64,000 nt of DNA. Source: an uncultured Prevotellaceae bacterium. GTDB taxonomy: Bacteria > Bacteroidota > Bacteroidia > Bacteroidales > Bacteroidaceae. Every line of letters starts with the position of its first letter. Position 1 is the stretch's first letter. Below, piece by piece: positions 42,935 through 51,878 of this stretch. Made by a program: the position numbers and the translations under genes. The notes below the pieces were generated by a model. That model searched no databases, was not told the origin of the DNA, and worked only from the letters and a program-made list of their open reading frames with translations. The DNA lies in assembly GCA_900316575.1 (NCBI GenBank), contig ONDJ01000005.1, positions 1 through 64,000 of the forward strand, in the 5' to 3' direction.

Positions 42935-44308
42935 ATGATTTGTAAGAAACTCTGCATATTATTGTTCGTTGTTGTTGTGCCTCATTTGCTTTTGGCTCAA
43001 ACAGATGGCAGATTGCTTTGGCAAAATCCTCTTTCGCGCATGATGGCCGATTCTGTTGCTCCAGCGGAAAGCGTTCCCGCTATAGGTGAAGTGGATTTGA
43101 AGGTTTATGATGTGGCTATGCGCTATACACAACGCTTGGATTCCCTCAAAGCTGCCTATCATCATTGGAAATACGTTGGCAGCGATACGCTCAGCAATCC
43201 TTATTATTCTAGTTTATTCGCAGCACCCACGTTGTTACCTGGTACTTTAAAACGTGGTATAGGAACATTACCAACAGAGTATGGATTCTCAGATGCTCAA
43301 AACCTCCGCGTGCAAGCAATAGATCGTGCATTGCTTTCCGTTTATGGAACAAAGCCTTGGCTGGTGCGTAAAGAACAAGCAGAGGCTCCACTTCCTCCTA
43401 TACACATTCTACCACCACCACCTCCTCAAGCGGCTATTCATATTTCTCAGCCAACTACTCCGCAGCGTGAAGAGCCTATTGACTTGGTACGCCCAGATTT
43501 CAATATCCAAACGCATCGTCCCAACTTTTGGACTTTCAAGGCAGATCTTTCGCTGCGCTTTATGCAAAACTTTATTTCAGAGAATTGGTATAAAGGCGGC
43601 GAGAGCAACAACTCTTTCCTGGCTAATACTGTCCTTGAATTAAATTACGACAATAAACGGAAACTCACCTTTACGAACAAATTGGAGATGAAGCTGGGAT
43701 TTTATAGTTCCAAAAGCGATAGTGTTCACCGATATAAAACGAACACAGACCTGCTGCGACTGACCAATAAACTGGGCTTGCAGGCCTCAAAACACTGGTA
43801 TTATACCATAATGCTCCAATCATGGACGCAGTTCTACCGAGGCTATAAGAGCAACAATCCCACGATTTTCTCTGACTTTGGTTCGCCGTTCGAAACGGTG
43901 CTTTCGTTGGGTATGGATTATAAACTCAGCGTGAAGCGTTTTACACTCAGTGCAACTCTTTCTCCTTTTGCATTGGATTATAAATTTGTAGGGCGGCGTC
44001 GATTAGCTACAAGCTTTGGCGTGGATGAAGGGCACCATACGAAACTTGACTATGGTAGTACAATTACTGCTAATGCAACTTGGACTCCTTTTACGAATGT
44101 TACACTTAAGTCGCGACTTTATTGGTTTACCGACTATAGCCGCACAACCATAGAATGGGAAAATACCATAAGTTTTAAAATCAATGAATATCTCAATACC
44201 GAGCTTTTCTTATATCCGCGCTTTGACGACGGTGTGAAGCGTACCGAAGGGCATTCGTATCTTCAATTTAAGGAATACCTTTCGCTTGGTGTGAGCTTTA
44301 AGCTTTAA
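42935..44308 (+). CDS. DUF3078 outer-membrane-type protein
   Basis: 457 residues from ATG 42935 (MICKKLCILLF...), the first start after the promoter. Signal peptide to LLLAQ. Residues ~35-200 form a variable region with a Pro-run (ILPPPPPQA). The C-terminal ~250 residues match DUF3078 (recalled): FWTFKADLSLRFMQNFISENWYKGG, NNKLGLQASKHWYY-like strands, TLKSRLYWFTDYS, and end YLSLGVSFKL, with alternating aromatic strands of a small outer-membrane barrel. Function unknown in the family. The adjacent galE is on the same strand 68 bp later, probably a separate unit. Confidence 0.82.
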   Translation: MICKKLCILLFVVVVPHLLLAQTDGRLLWQNPLSRMMADSVAPAESVPAIGEVDLKVYDVAMRYTQRLDSLKAAYHHWKYVGSDTLSNPYYSSLFAAPTLLPGTLKRGIGTLPTEYGFSDAQNLRVQAIDRALLSVYGTKPWLVRKEQAEAPLPPIHILPPPPPQAAIHISQPTTPQREEPIDLVRPDFNIQTHRPNFWTFKADLSLRFMQNFISENWYKGGESNNSFLANTVLELNYDNKRKLTFTNKLEMKLGFYSSKSDSVHRYKTNTDLLRLTNKLGLQASKHWYYTIMLQSWTQFYRGYKSNNPTIFSDFGSPFETVLSLGMDYKLSVKRFTLSATLSPFALDYKFVGRRRLATSFGVDEGHHTKLDYGSTITANATWTPFTNVTLKSRLYWFTDYSRTTIEWENTISFKINEYLNTELFLYPRFDDGVKRTEGHSYLQFKEYLSLGVSFKL

Positions 44309-44376
44309 GCTATATCTTCTATGATCAGAGCAAATTAAAAGTAAGACACTTTATTTATATAACAATCAAACCAACC

Positions 44377-45417
44377 ATGAAGAAAAAAATTCTTGTCACA
44401 GGTGGAACAGGGTTTATTGGTTCCCACACCACTGTGGAACTCCAAGCTGCAGGCTATGAAGTTGTGATTATTGACAATCTGTCAAACTCTAATGCAGACG
44501 TTGTTGACGGCATTGAGAAAATTAGTGGCGTACGTCCTGCTTTTGAAAAAGTGGATTGCTGCGATCTTCCAGCACTTGAAGGCGTTTTCCAAAAGTATCC
44601 TGGTATCGAGGGTATCATTCACTTTGCTGCCAGCAAGGCTGTGGGCGAAAGTGTTGAAAAGCCTTTAATGTACTATGAAAACAACATCCTCTCGCTCATC
44701 AATTTGCTCAAGTTGATGCCTAAGTACAATGTCAAAGGCATCATCTTCTCTTCAAGCTGCACTGTTTACGGCCAGCCCGATCCCGAAAATCTTCCTGTCA
44801 CGGAAGAGGCACCGATCAAGAAGGCTGAGAGTCCTTATGGAAACACCAAGCAGATCAACGAAGAGATTGTACAAGACTATGTCAAGAGCGGTGCACCTAT
44901 TAGTGCTATTCTTTTGCGCTACTTCAATCCGATAGGTTCGCATCCTACAGCGATTATAGGAGAACTTCCAAATGGCGTGCCAGCCAATCTCATTCCTTAT
45001 CTCACGCAAACAGCTATCGGTATTCGTGAACAGCTCAGCGTGTTTGGCGACGACTACGATACGCCTGATGGCTCTTGTATCCGCGACTTTATTTATGTCG
45101 TTGACCTCGCTAAAGCCCATGTCTGTGCAATGGAGCGTATTGTCAATGGTCAAAACACAGAACCTGTTGAGATTTATAATGTAGGTACAGGCAAAGGTGT
45201 GAGTGTCTTTGAGCTTATCAATACGTTTGAAAAGTGCACGGGTGTTAAGCTTAACTACAAAGTCGCTCCTCGTCGCGCCGGTGACATTGAGAAAGTCTGG
45301 GGTAACGTTGACAAAGCAAATAAAGTGCTGGGTTGGAAAGCCGTTCATACACTTGAGGATGCGCTCTCGAGTGCTTGGAAATGGCAGCAAGAGCTCCGCA
45401 AACGCGGCGTAATGTAA
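44377..45417 (+). CDS. galE: UDP-glucose 4-epimerase
   Basis: 346-residue SDR-extended enzyme interconverting UDP-glucose and UDP-galactose for glycan and polysaccharide synthesis. Motifs: KILVTGGTGFIGSHTTVEL (NAD-binding GxxGxxG), IDNLSNSN, IIHFAASKAVGES, FSSSCTVYGQP (catalytic Ser/Thr region), SPYGNTKQINEEI (YxxxK), LRYFNPIGSHP and the C-terminal substrate-binding APRRAGDIEKVWG. Length is normal. The gene ends at a strong terminator (45433-45493). Confidence 0.95.
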   Translation: MKKKILVTGGTGFIGSHTTVELQAAGYEVVIIDNLSNSNADVVDGIEKISGVRPAFEKVDCCDLPALEGVFQKYPGIEGIIHFAASKAVGESVEKPLMYYENNILSLINLLKLMPKYNVKGIIFSSSCTVYGQPDPENLPVTEEAPIKKAESPYGNTKQINEEIVQDYVKSGAPISAILLRYFNPIGSHPTAIIGELPNGVPANLIPYLTQTAIGIREQLSVFGDDYDTPDGSCIRDFIYVVDLAKAHVCAMERIVNGQNTEPVEIYNVGTGKGVSVFELINTFEKCTGVKLNYKVAPRRAGDIEKVWGNVDKANKVLGWKAVHTLEDALSSAWKWQQELRKRGVM

Positions 45418-45432
45418 CACCTATCAAAGACG

Positions 45433-45493
45433 AACAATGAGAAGAAGCAGTTTCAGGGACTTTACTTGAAGAGCTTTTTCTCATTGTTTTTTT
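45433..45493 (+). terminator. Terminator of galE
   Basis: AACAATGAGAA (45433-45443) / TTCTCATTGTT (45478-45488), 11 bp perfect, then TTTTTTG. The long loop contains no other structure I can see. Confidence 0.75.
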
Positions 45494-45519
45494 GTTTTTA
45501 TATATTTTCCTTTAGAGTC

Positions 45520-46533
45520 GTGCAAAGAACCCTATTGTTTTTCTTTCTCAGTGTGGGATTCTTATTTGCTGCAAATGCTCAAAACAATCTTCGGCGGCAG
45601 ATAGAGGAGCGTGTGGAGCAACGTGTAGGGTGGGTCGATAGTGTCGTTACCAGTAGGTACTATCGAGTTAAGTACGATACGGCATATATCGGACGGCCTG
45701 AAGGAAAAGTTACACTGAAATTGCGCACCAATATATCTGGTTCTACTTTCAGGTTTGAACGCAATGATGGTGTCCTAAGCGGTAAAAGTCGGCTACATAC
45801 CCAAACGAGGGGAACAATTAGTGTTGGAGCAAGTTATCGCGGTATTTCAGCCAGTATTTCGCTCAATCCAGCAAAGTTGGGTGGAAAAAGCAAAGACAAC
45901 GAATACGCTCTGAACGTTTTCAAAAATCGTTTTGGATTTGATATAAACTATCAAGACACTAAGACTATGTCGGGTAGTGCAACGCTTGATGGAATAGACT
46001 ACGAGATGGTTGCTGGTTCAGTTGATTTCAGGATGTTCAACGTGAATGCATATTATGTATTCAACGGAAAGCGTTTTTCTTATCCCGCAGCTTTCACGCA
46101 GTCATACATTCAAAAACGTAGTGCAGGCTCTTGGCTTATTGGGGTTACCTATCTTGGTGGTCGTATCAAGACAATAGGTGAAACTCTCGAAGGAGTTGGT
46201 ACGTTGCGCATTCGGGAAGGATATCTATCAATTGGTGGAGGATATGCTTATAACTTTGTATATAAAAAACGTTGGCTTTTTCATCTTTCTGTTCTGCCTA
46301 CACTTGTTGTCGGTAGTTGGAATGATGTTCGTTTGGACGATCAGCGGACAAAAATGAAAACGCCTTTTCCTCATATAAACACTACTACTCGTGCCGCTAT
46401 CAACTATCAATTCAATAAGAAGTATTTCGCAGGTGCTACGTTGATGATGAACAATTCTTTGATGGGCAACCGTAGTGTATTTGTTGATTATACGCGTTGG
46501 TATGTTCGCCTTATCTTCGGCATTAGGCTTTGA
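45520..46533 (+). CDS. DUF4421-like outer-membrane protein
   Basis: 337 residues from GTG 45520 (VQRTLLFFFLSVGFLFAANAQ), which directly gives a signal peptide; the longer frame starts with TTG 45466 inside the galE terminator and is unlikely. The mature part begins with a charged helix (RRQIEERVEQRVGWVDSV), then YYRVKYDTAYIGRPEGKVTLKLRTN as in DUF4421 (recalled), followed by amphipathic strands (TISVGASYRGISASISLNP, GFDINYQDTKTMSGSA, SYIQKRSAGSWLIGVTYLGG) and a last strand YVRLIFGIRL. Probably an 8-10-strand outer-membrane barrel. Function unknown. Confidence 0.7.
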   Translation: MQRTLLFFFLSVGFLFAANAQNNLRRQIEERVEQRVGWVDSVVTSRYYRVKYDTAYIGRPEGKVTLKLRTNISGSTFRFERNDGVLSGKSRLHTQTRGTISVGASYRGISASISLNPAKLGGKSKDNEYALNVFKNRFGFDINYQDTKTMSGSATLDGIDYEMVAGSVDFRMFNVNAYYVFNGKRFSYPAAFTQSYIQKRSAGSWLIGVTYLGGRIKTIGETLEGVGTLRIREGYLSIGGGYAYNFVYKKRWLFHLSVLPTLVVGSWNDVRLDDQRTKMKTPFPHINTTTRAAINYQFNKKYFAGATLMMNNSLMGNRSVFVDYTRWYVRLIFGIRL

Positions 46534-46602
46534 GGAGGCTTAAGCTTCGTCAAACCTATAAGTTTTTTAAGCCGTTCTGTTTCATTTCTTGTGCTAAGAA
46601 AG

Positions 46603-46631
46603 TTTGTTTTTCGTAAAAAGAACTAATTTTG
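46603..46631 (+). promoter_or_regulatory. Promoter of nucleoside permease
   Basis: TTTG (46603-46606), 17-bp gap, TAATTTTG (46624-46631), 51 bp before the ATG at 46683. Confidence 0.6.
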
Positions 46632-46682
46632 TACGTTCATTGGTTATAAATACCGCATACAACACCTTTAATATATAATATC

Positions 46683-47960
46683 ATGCAAAACAATCTCAAA
46701 CTGCGCCTGACGGCCATGAACTTTATGCAGTTTGCCGCCTGGGGTGCTTATCTGACATCTATGGGCGGTTATTTGTTCGCCTCAGGTAATCCCGATATCA
46801 TCGGCTGGTTTTATAGCATCCAGGGTATCGTTTCTATTTTTATGCCTGCTCTTATTGGAATCATAGCCGACCGTTGGATCAACGCTGAAAAATTGTTAGG
46901 GCTTTGCCACCTTATTGCTGGAGGACTGATGATAGCTGCAGGTTTATATGGTGTGCAAGCAGGAGAATCCATGGATAAGTGGACGCTCTTTACACTTTAC
47001 TCTTTCAGTGTGGCGTTCTATATGCCAACACTCGCACTGAGCAATAGCGTGGCATTTACAGCTCTGACGCGAGCTGGTTTTGATACCGTAAAAGCTTTTC
47101 CGCCTATTCGCGTCTTTGGAACTGTGGGCTTTATATGCACGATGCTTGCTGTTGATTTCGCTGGGTATCAACACACAGCTATGCAGTTCGTGGTGAGTGG
47201 TGCCATCAGTGTATTGCTGGGTTTGTATGCCCCGACGCTTCCCACGTGTCCTACCAATGAGGGTGAAGCTAAGAGCTTTGTTGATGCCCTTGGCCTGAAA
47301 GCTTTTACATTGTTCAAGGACTATCGTATGGCACTCTTTTTCATCTTCTCGTTCCTATTGGGTTTGCAGTTACAAATCTCCAATGGCTTTGCCAATGGTT
47401 TTATTAGTTCGTTTGCAGATATCCCCGAGTTTGCCAACACTTTTGGCGCTCAGCACGCCAATGCGCTCATTTCATTATCACAGATCAGCGAAACATTATG
47501 CATATTGCTCATCCCTTACTTCATGAGTCGGTTTGGGATTAAGCGTGTAATGATGATTGCTATGGCTGCATGGGTGCTTCGTTTCGGTCTTTTTGGTTTG
47601 GGCAATCCTGGTAATGGAGTTTTCCTGTTTATACTCTCATGCATCGTTTATGGTGTGGCATTTGACTTTTTCAATATCAGTGGTGCACTCTTTGTGGATA
47701 AAAATACCAATGCAGAAATCCGCTCTTCTGCTCAAGGTCTCTTTATGCTTATGACCAATGGTCTTGGCGCCACAGTGGGATCTCTTGCAGCGCAGGCTGT
47801 TATAGATCGTTATGTCAACACTCAGACCGATGCTTTAGCCAAAGTTGCTGGTTGGCAAACGTCATGGTTTATTTTTGCAGGGTATGCATTGGTCGTGCTC
47901 GTTCTCTTTACGCTTTTCTTCCGTGAGAAGAGTAAAGATACAGTTCCAATGAATGGATAA
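46683..47960 (+). CDS. nupG: Nucleoside:H+ symporter, NupG-type MFS permease
   Basis: 425-residue inner-membrane transporter with about 12 hydrophobic helices. Family features: MNFMQFAAWGAYLTSMGGYLF at the N-terminus, GWFYSIQGIVSIFMPALIGIIADRW (MFS loop 2-3 with ADR), FPPIRVFGTVGFI, NGFANGFISSF and YGVAFDFFNISGALFVD. These match the nucleoside:H+ symporter group (NupG/XapB) rather than sugar MFS members. It would import purine/pyrimidine nucleosides, feeding deoD. It is transcribed alone and ends at a bidirectional terminator. Confidence 0.88.
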   Translation: MQNNLKLRLTAMNFMQFAAWGAYLTSMGGYLFASGNPDIIGWFYSIQGIVSIFMPALIGIIADRWINAEKLLGLCHLIAGGLMIAAGLYGVQAGESMDKWTLFTLYSFSVAFYMPTLALSNSVAFTALTRAGFDTVKAFPPIRVFGTVGFICTMLAVDFAGYQHTAMQFVVSGAISVLLGLYAPTLPTCPTNEGEAKSFVDALGLKAFTLFKDYRMALFFIFSFLLGLQLQISNGFANGFISSFADIPEFANTFGAQHANALISLSQISETLCILLIPYFMSRFGIKRVMMIAMAAWVLRFGLFGLGNPGNGVFLFILSCIVYGVAFDFFNISGALFVDKNTNAEIRSSAQGLFMLMTNGLGATVGSLAAQAVIDRYVNTQTDALAKVAGWQTSWFIFAGYALVVLVLFTLFFREKSKDTVPMNG

Positions 47961-47993
47961 CTCAGCACTTCTCCCGCATATTATCATATAAAA

Positions 47994-48034
47994 CTTGCCG
48001 CGAAAAGGTCTGATTTCAGATTTTTCGCGGCAAG
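47994..48034. terminator. Bidirectional terminator
   Basis: Perfect 13-bp stem CTTGCCGCGAAAA (47994-48006) / TTTTCGCGGCAAG (48022-48034), between nupG (plus) and corA (minus). Confidence 0.85.
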
Positions 48035-48059
48035 TTGTTTTCCTATATAAAAGCTTTGG

Positions 48060-48989
48060 CTAAAGCCATGCGCGGCGACGGAACATCCAGTAGAAGGCTC
48101 CTGTTACCACAATTGAACCGACAACAACGAGCGGCATGCCCCAAAGATGATTTTCCATGCCATTGATCAGGTTCATTCCAAAGATGCTGGCAATGAGCGT
48201 GGGAAACATCAGAATGATGCTTACACTTGTCATCTGCTTCATGACACCCGACATGTTGTTGTTGATCACCGATGCATAGGTCTCCATCGTACTATCAAGA
48301 ATGTGTGAGTAGATATTGGCAGTCTCGCGAGCCTGTTGTATTTCAATGTTTACGTCTTCTATGAGGTCCGCATCCAGTTCATCAACAGGAAGTTTGAATT
48401 TTAGTTTTGATAGGAGTGTTTCATTGCCACGAATAGAAGTAATGAAATAAGTTAGGCTATCCTGCAAACGAGATAGACTGATCAAGTCTTCGTTATCAAT
48501 GACTCTGTCTTCAAGATTTTGTTTTGCTTCTTCGATGAGTGTGCTTATTTGCTTGAGGCGTTTTAGGTACCAAACGGCACTCGAAAGGAACAATCGAAAC
48601 ACGAAGTCCACTGCATCCGTAAAGCCGGCTCCACGCTTTTGTTGGTATGCCACAAAGTCAATCATCATGTTTGTTTCATAATTACAAACAGTGACACAGA
48701 CATCATCTTTGAGAATAATGCCTAAAGGTATTGTCGTATGAGGGGTTCGGCTTTGAACTTCGCGCACATAGGGTATGCGTAGAATGATAAGTTGCCAACC
48801 TTCATCGTAGTCAAAACGAGCCCGCTCGTCTTTGTCTCGAATGTCGTCAAGAAAATATGGGGGGATCTGAAGTTCCTCGGTCAGATAATCCTCGTCTTCC
48901 TGCGTAGGGCAGGTCACTTGTACCCAACAGCCGCTCTGCCAGCTGTTTAAGATACGCAGAGTGTGGTTGAAATTCCAAAAGGTTCGCAT
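48060..48989 (-). CDS. corA: CorA-type Mg2+/Co2+ channel
   Basis: 309-residue 2-TM-GxN family divalent-cation channel. The long cytoplasmic N-terminal domain has an alpha/beta part then a helical stalk (LVEEAK.NLEDRVIDNEDL-like, DLIEDVNIEIQQARETANIY). Two C-terminal membrane helices: SVILMFPTLIASIFGMNLIN with the GMN selectivity motif, and GMPLVVVGSIVVTGAFYWMF followed by a basic tail RRRAWL. Length fits bacterial CorA. The leader is long (promoter box at 49197-49204, about 200 nt) and has several small stems; see the leader entry. Confidence 0.92.
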   Translation of the reverse strand: MRTFWNFNHTLRILNSWQSGCWVQVTCPTQEDEDYLTEELQIPPYFLDDIRDKDERARFDYDEGWQLIILRIPYVREVQSRTPHTTIPLGIILKDDVCVTVCNYETNMMIDFVAYQQKRGAGFTDAVDFVFRLFLSSAVWYLKRLKQISTLIEEAKQNLEDRVIDNEDLISLSRLQDSLTYFITSIRGNETLLSKLKFKLPVDELDADLIEDVNIEIQQARETANIYSHILDSTMETYASVINNNMSGVMKQMTSVSIILMFPTLIASIFGMNLINGMENHLWGMPLVVVGSIVVTGAFYWMFRRRAWL

Positions 48990-49190
48990 AATGTTGGCTT
49001 CCCTTGTTTTGCGCCGTGCAGGGAAGCTCGCCTTTTGGAGATAGAATAAAGGCTTGGCGCTTCTCCGCCCGGTTAGTTAGTTAATGTAAATAACTCGCGC
49101 CGCGAACAAAATAAATACTGTTGCGTGCACGATCGATAGTCGCTATTTTCCGGGTGGTAATCGTCCATATTAGGATTAGTTTTTAGTTTT
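48990..49190 (-). promoter_or_regulatory. Long structured leader of corA
   Basis: About 200 nt between the -7 box and the corA ATG. Hairpin GCTTCCC (minus strand, 49021-49027) / GGGAAGC (48997-49003) places its 3' arm close to the start codon; a smaller CCTTT/AAAGG stem lies just upstream in the message. No match to the M-box or other Mg2+ riboswitch is seen. Regulatory role is inference. Confidence 0.35.
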
Positions 49191-49195
49191 CGGCT

Positions 49196-49228
49196 GCAAA
49201 GATAGTGCAAGGCGAGCGCAATGAAAAG
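49196..49228. repeat. Partial copy of the promoter-bearing repeat
   Basis: GCAAAGATAGTGCAAGGCGAGCGCAA matches the left arm of the 25727 element (about 24 of 26 bases). It carries minus-strand TATCTTTG (49197-49204), a -7 box facing corA. The right arm is missing. Confidence 0.7.
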
Positions 49229-49256
49229 AAATCAGAACAAATAATCAATATAGAGT

Positions 49257-50663
49257 TTACTCGAAGTGGCTATAAATGCAACGGATCTGTGGCGGTGTGC
49301 TACTTCCACCCACCAATCTAATAGAGGTCATACTGAGTGCACAGCGAATACGCGTCAGTACTTCGGTGGAGGTGTAGAGTGATTGTACTGTGGTATAATT
49401 GGCATCAACGGGTATGAGCACAACCTTATTCCATTCGCTGTCACCATTGTCGCGGCGAAGATAAAGTGTTTTGATTAGCCTTGCTATATTGTTAAAGGCA
49501 TATGCTCCATTAGAATAAGTGGCCAAAAATGATGTGACATCGTCTGGCAGTTTGCTTTTCTCAAAAAAGGTTTGTATTTCCGATTTTGGTATAAGTAGAA
49601 TTCTTGTCGGTGGTGGGAGAGTAAAAGTTCCGGAGGTAACTTCCGTTGAGTTATATTGATCAAGTAAAAGTTGTGCACTGTTCAGCGTGTCTTTGGCATG
49701 TTCTCCGCTGAATATTTCTTCAACAGGAAGCGTCAATTCTGTGTATATGCCGGCTGGCGATTTAAGCATTGTGTATGGATTGCTTTCTGCGAGTAGGCCC
49801 TCTGGTATTTGCGTGTCAACAGTGGTGTTTTGCAACACTTCTTCAGTTGCAGAAAAGCGAGCAAGTCCAGCGTATGTTGTATCATTGCCAGCCGTTGTTG
49901 TGCCATGATAGGTGAAATACACGTCAAGTGTGCTAAACTGAACGTCAAGCATACATCCAACACCACCTGTGTTCTCAACATACAGTCCAGGGCATATCTG
50001 ATGTATGAATTGATAGGCATTAGTAAAACCAGCAGGATTTGTATAGTACTTACGGATAATCTCAGCTCCATACTCAACGGGAAGACGCATGGTGATGCGT
50101 CGATAGTAGGCCGATGACGAAGCTGTCTGATTGGGACGCGAGGGATCAAAAATGCTATATGTTGATGAAACGTCTAGTCTGGGTGTCGTGCCAAGGTAGT
50201 CTTCGGGCTGAAGGTCGGAATAATAAAATTGTCCTTCTTCCATGATATGCAGAGGATCCAATTCGCGTACACGTGCGTTCATCGCTACGAGCGAGTCGCC
50301 CAAGTAAGATGTATAGTATAAGTTAAGTTCGCACGAGTCACAAGCTACAAGTCCGTTTTCGTCTTTTTCCATTAAGTCAATTTCAGGTTGGGAATAGTTA
50401 TCCAACGGACGATATTGTGCCAAAAAACTACTGCGTGTCATCGAACCCGTTTCAGGGTCAACAATACAACCAAGATAGGAGTGAGAAGTGGCTATCAATA
50501 CATGCTCAGCGAGTATGCTTTTTGAAGGTGCGTTGAAGATGGCTGTGCTTGTGGTAATGTGGTCGCCATCTTGCATAACTTCGGTTCCTGCTGTTCCAGT
50601 TGTGTCATCACAGGCGGTCAAAAATGTTATAACGAAAGCCGCTAACGGAAGTAACTTCTTCAT
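49257..50663 (-). CDS. DUF4270 lipoprotein
   Basis: 468 residues. Lipoprotein signal MKKLLPLAAFVITFLTAC (lipobox FLTAC, Cys18), so probably surface or periplasmic lipid-anchored. Mature features: ILAEHVLIATSHSYLGCIVDPETGSMTRSSFLAQ, ACDSCELNLYYTSYLGDS and later strands MRLPVEYGAEIIRKYY and LPPPTRILLIPKSEIQTFFEK; these agree with the DUF4270 family common in Bacteroidales (recalled). Function unknown. Position beside a short glycogen-synthase-like gene and panC-panD is, as I recall, conserved in the order. Own -7 box at 50807-50814. Confidence 0.82.
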   Translation of the reverse strand: MKKLLPLAAFVITFLTACDDTTGTAGTEVMQDGDHITTSTAIFNAPSKSILAEHVLIATSHSYLGCIVDPETGSMTRSSFLAQYRPLDNYSQPEIDLMEKDENGLVACDSCELNLYYTSYLGDSLVAMNARVRELDPLHIMEEGQFYYSDLQPEDYLGTTPRLDVSSTYSIFDPSRPNQTASSSAYYRRITMRLPVEYGAEIIRKYYTNPAGFTNAYQFIHQICPGLYVENTGGVGCMLDVQFSTLDVYFTYHGTTTAGNDTTYAGLARFSATEEVLQNTTVDTQIPEGLLAESNPYTMLKSPAGIYTELTLPVEEIFSGEHAKDTLNSAQLLLDQYNSTEVTSGTFTLPPPTRILLIPKSEIQTFFEKSKLPDDVTSFLATYSNGAYAFNNIARLIKTLYLRRDNGDSEWNKVVLIPVDANYTTVQSLYTSTEVLTRIRCALSMTSIRLVGGSSTPPQIRCIYSHFE

Positions 50664-50775
50664 TCTAATCTATTGTGCGAGATGTTCTTTTTGTTTTATG
50701 ATTGTAGGTCTGTTTGTGTTCGTCCCTATCTGGTTAGACGAATTTTAGAGGATGCTTTTTTATAAGATAAATTAA

Positions 50776-50814
50776 GCAGCGCGATTGCTCTTTAACAAAC
50801 GCGCTGCAAATATA
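50776..50814 (-). promoter_or_regulatory. -7 box and leader hairpin before DUF4270 gene
   Basis: Minus-strand TATATTTG (50807-50814). At the start of the message GCAGCGCG / CGCGCTGC (50776-50783 and 50800-50807) forms an 8-bp stem, which could instead serve as the terminator of the upstream gene. Confidence 0.45.
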
Positions 50815-50838
50815 ATGACTTCTATAAAAACAAGGGCA

Positions 50839-51648
50839 TTAAACGAGTTTATCAAAAAAGTTCGTGTATGTTTCGCGTAATTTTTTGATGTCTTTGACGC
50901 GCAATACAGGTTTTTTCTCTGCTGTGGCTTTTTCGACTAAATCGGGCATTGCTCCATTGACGGCCTGTACAACAGCGTCGCTGTAAGATATTGCAAGTTG
51001 CAAGGGTGCATCAACATCGGCAAGGTCTATGCCGCGTTTACGAATACCCTCAAAGTCAATGCCACGTTGCGTCAAGCATCCTTCAAAATTGTCTTGAGGC
51101 GGTAGCTTAGGCCGTATTGCATCTAACTGGAAAACAACTTTTGAATTTATGAATGCTGGATCATTGCGATAGGCCGTTTTCATCAGTACGGGAGCCAAAC
51201 TTGCAGCCCACCCTTGACACACGATGATATCGGGAACCCAAAAGAGCCTGTTGACAGTTTCTATCACACCACGTGCAAAAAAGACAGCGCGTTCCCAATT
51301 ATCAGTGTATTCATTTCCTTCTTCGTCTGCAAGCATGCCACGGCCTTTGAAAAAATCATCGTTATCAATAAAATAGACTTGCATTCGGCTCTGAGGAACA
51401 CTGGTAACTTTGATAATAAGCGGGTGGTCGCTCTCGTTGATGATGATGTTCATGCCAGAGAGACGTATAACTTCGTGTAGTTGGTTTCGGCGCTCATTGA
51501 TAACTCCCCAGCGTGGCATAAAGATGCGAATTTCTGCTCCTTCGCTTTGTATGGCCTGAGGCAAATGGCGATTGATGTAAGCCATTTGAGTTGCGTCCAT
51601 GTAGGGAAGCATCTCTTGGCTGATGAAAAGTATTTTTTTAGCTTTCAT
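50839..51648 (-). CDS. Glycogen/starch synthase N-terminal-domain protein
   Basis: 269 residues from ATG 51648 (MKAKKILFISQEMLPYM). It aligns by eye with the N-terminal GT5 half of glycogen synthase: ILFISQEMLPYMD, LPQAIQSEGAEIRIFMPRWG, VYFIDNDDFFKGR and WVPDIIVCQGWAASLAPVLMK. The ADP-glucose-binding KxGGL motif that should follow the first strand is replaced by MDATQMAY, and the whole C-terminal GT-B half is missing (glycogen synthases are ~480 residues). Glucosyl transfer as in GlgA is therefore doubtful. The same short form is, as I recall, common in Bacteroidales. Promoter TTG-N20-TATATTTG at 51694-51724; divergent from panC. Confidence 0.75.
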   Translation of the reverse strand: MKAKKILFISQEMLPYMDATQMAYINRHLPQAIQSEGAEIRIFMPRWGVINERRNQLHEVIRLSGMNIIINESDHPLIIKVTSVPQSRMQVYFIDNDDFFKGRGMLADEEGNEYTDNWERAVFFARGVIETVNRLFWVPDIIVCQGWAASLAPVLMKTAYRNDPAFINSKVVFQLDAIRPKLPPQDNFEGCLTQRGIDFEGIRKRGIDLADVDAPLQLAISYSDAVVQAVNGAMPDLVEKATAEKKPVLRVKDIKKLRETYTNFFDKLV

Positions 51649-51693
51649 TAATAAAAATGTGTGAGACGGTTTTTCCCGCTTCAAAAATCGGTG

Positions 51694-51724
51694 CAAATAT
51701 AAGCATTTTACAATAAACTGACAA
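51694..51724 (-). promoter_or_regulatory. Promoter of glycogen-synthase-like gene
   Basis: Minus strand TTG (51722-51724), 20-bp gap, TATATTTG (51694-51701), 45 bp before ATG 51648. Confidence 0.65.
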
Positions 51725-51805
51725 CAAAAGCTTTCAAAAATCAAGGTTTTCAGCCCTATAACAAACTTATTAGCCGCATTGCTGAGACAAATCGTTCATA
51801 ATACA

Positions 51806-51813
51806 TACCTTTG
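51806..51813 (+). promoter_or_regulatory. -7 box of panC-panD
   Basis: TACCTTTG fits TAnnTTTG; about 65-nt leader to the panC ATG. No clear -33 box. Confidence 0.45.
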
Positions 51814-51878
51814 CGCATACTTTTAAGAAAGGCAAGTGTGAAAGCTTGCTTTCTTGAGTTGTTTTAACAACGGTTATA

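Noticed and set aside
48990-49190. M-box or other known Mg2+ riboswitch before corA
   Set aside because: None of the conserved M-box segments are readable; only generic hairpins remain.
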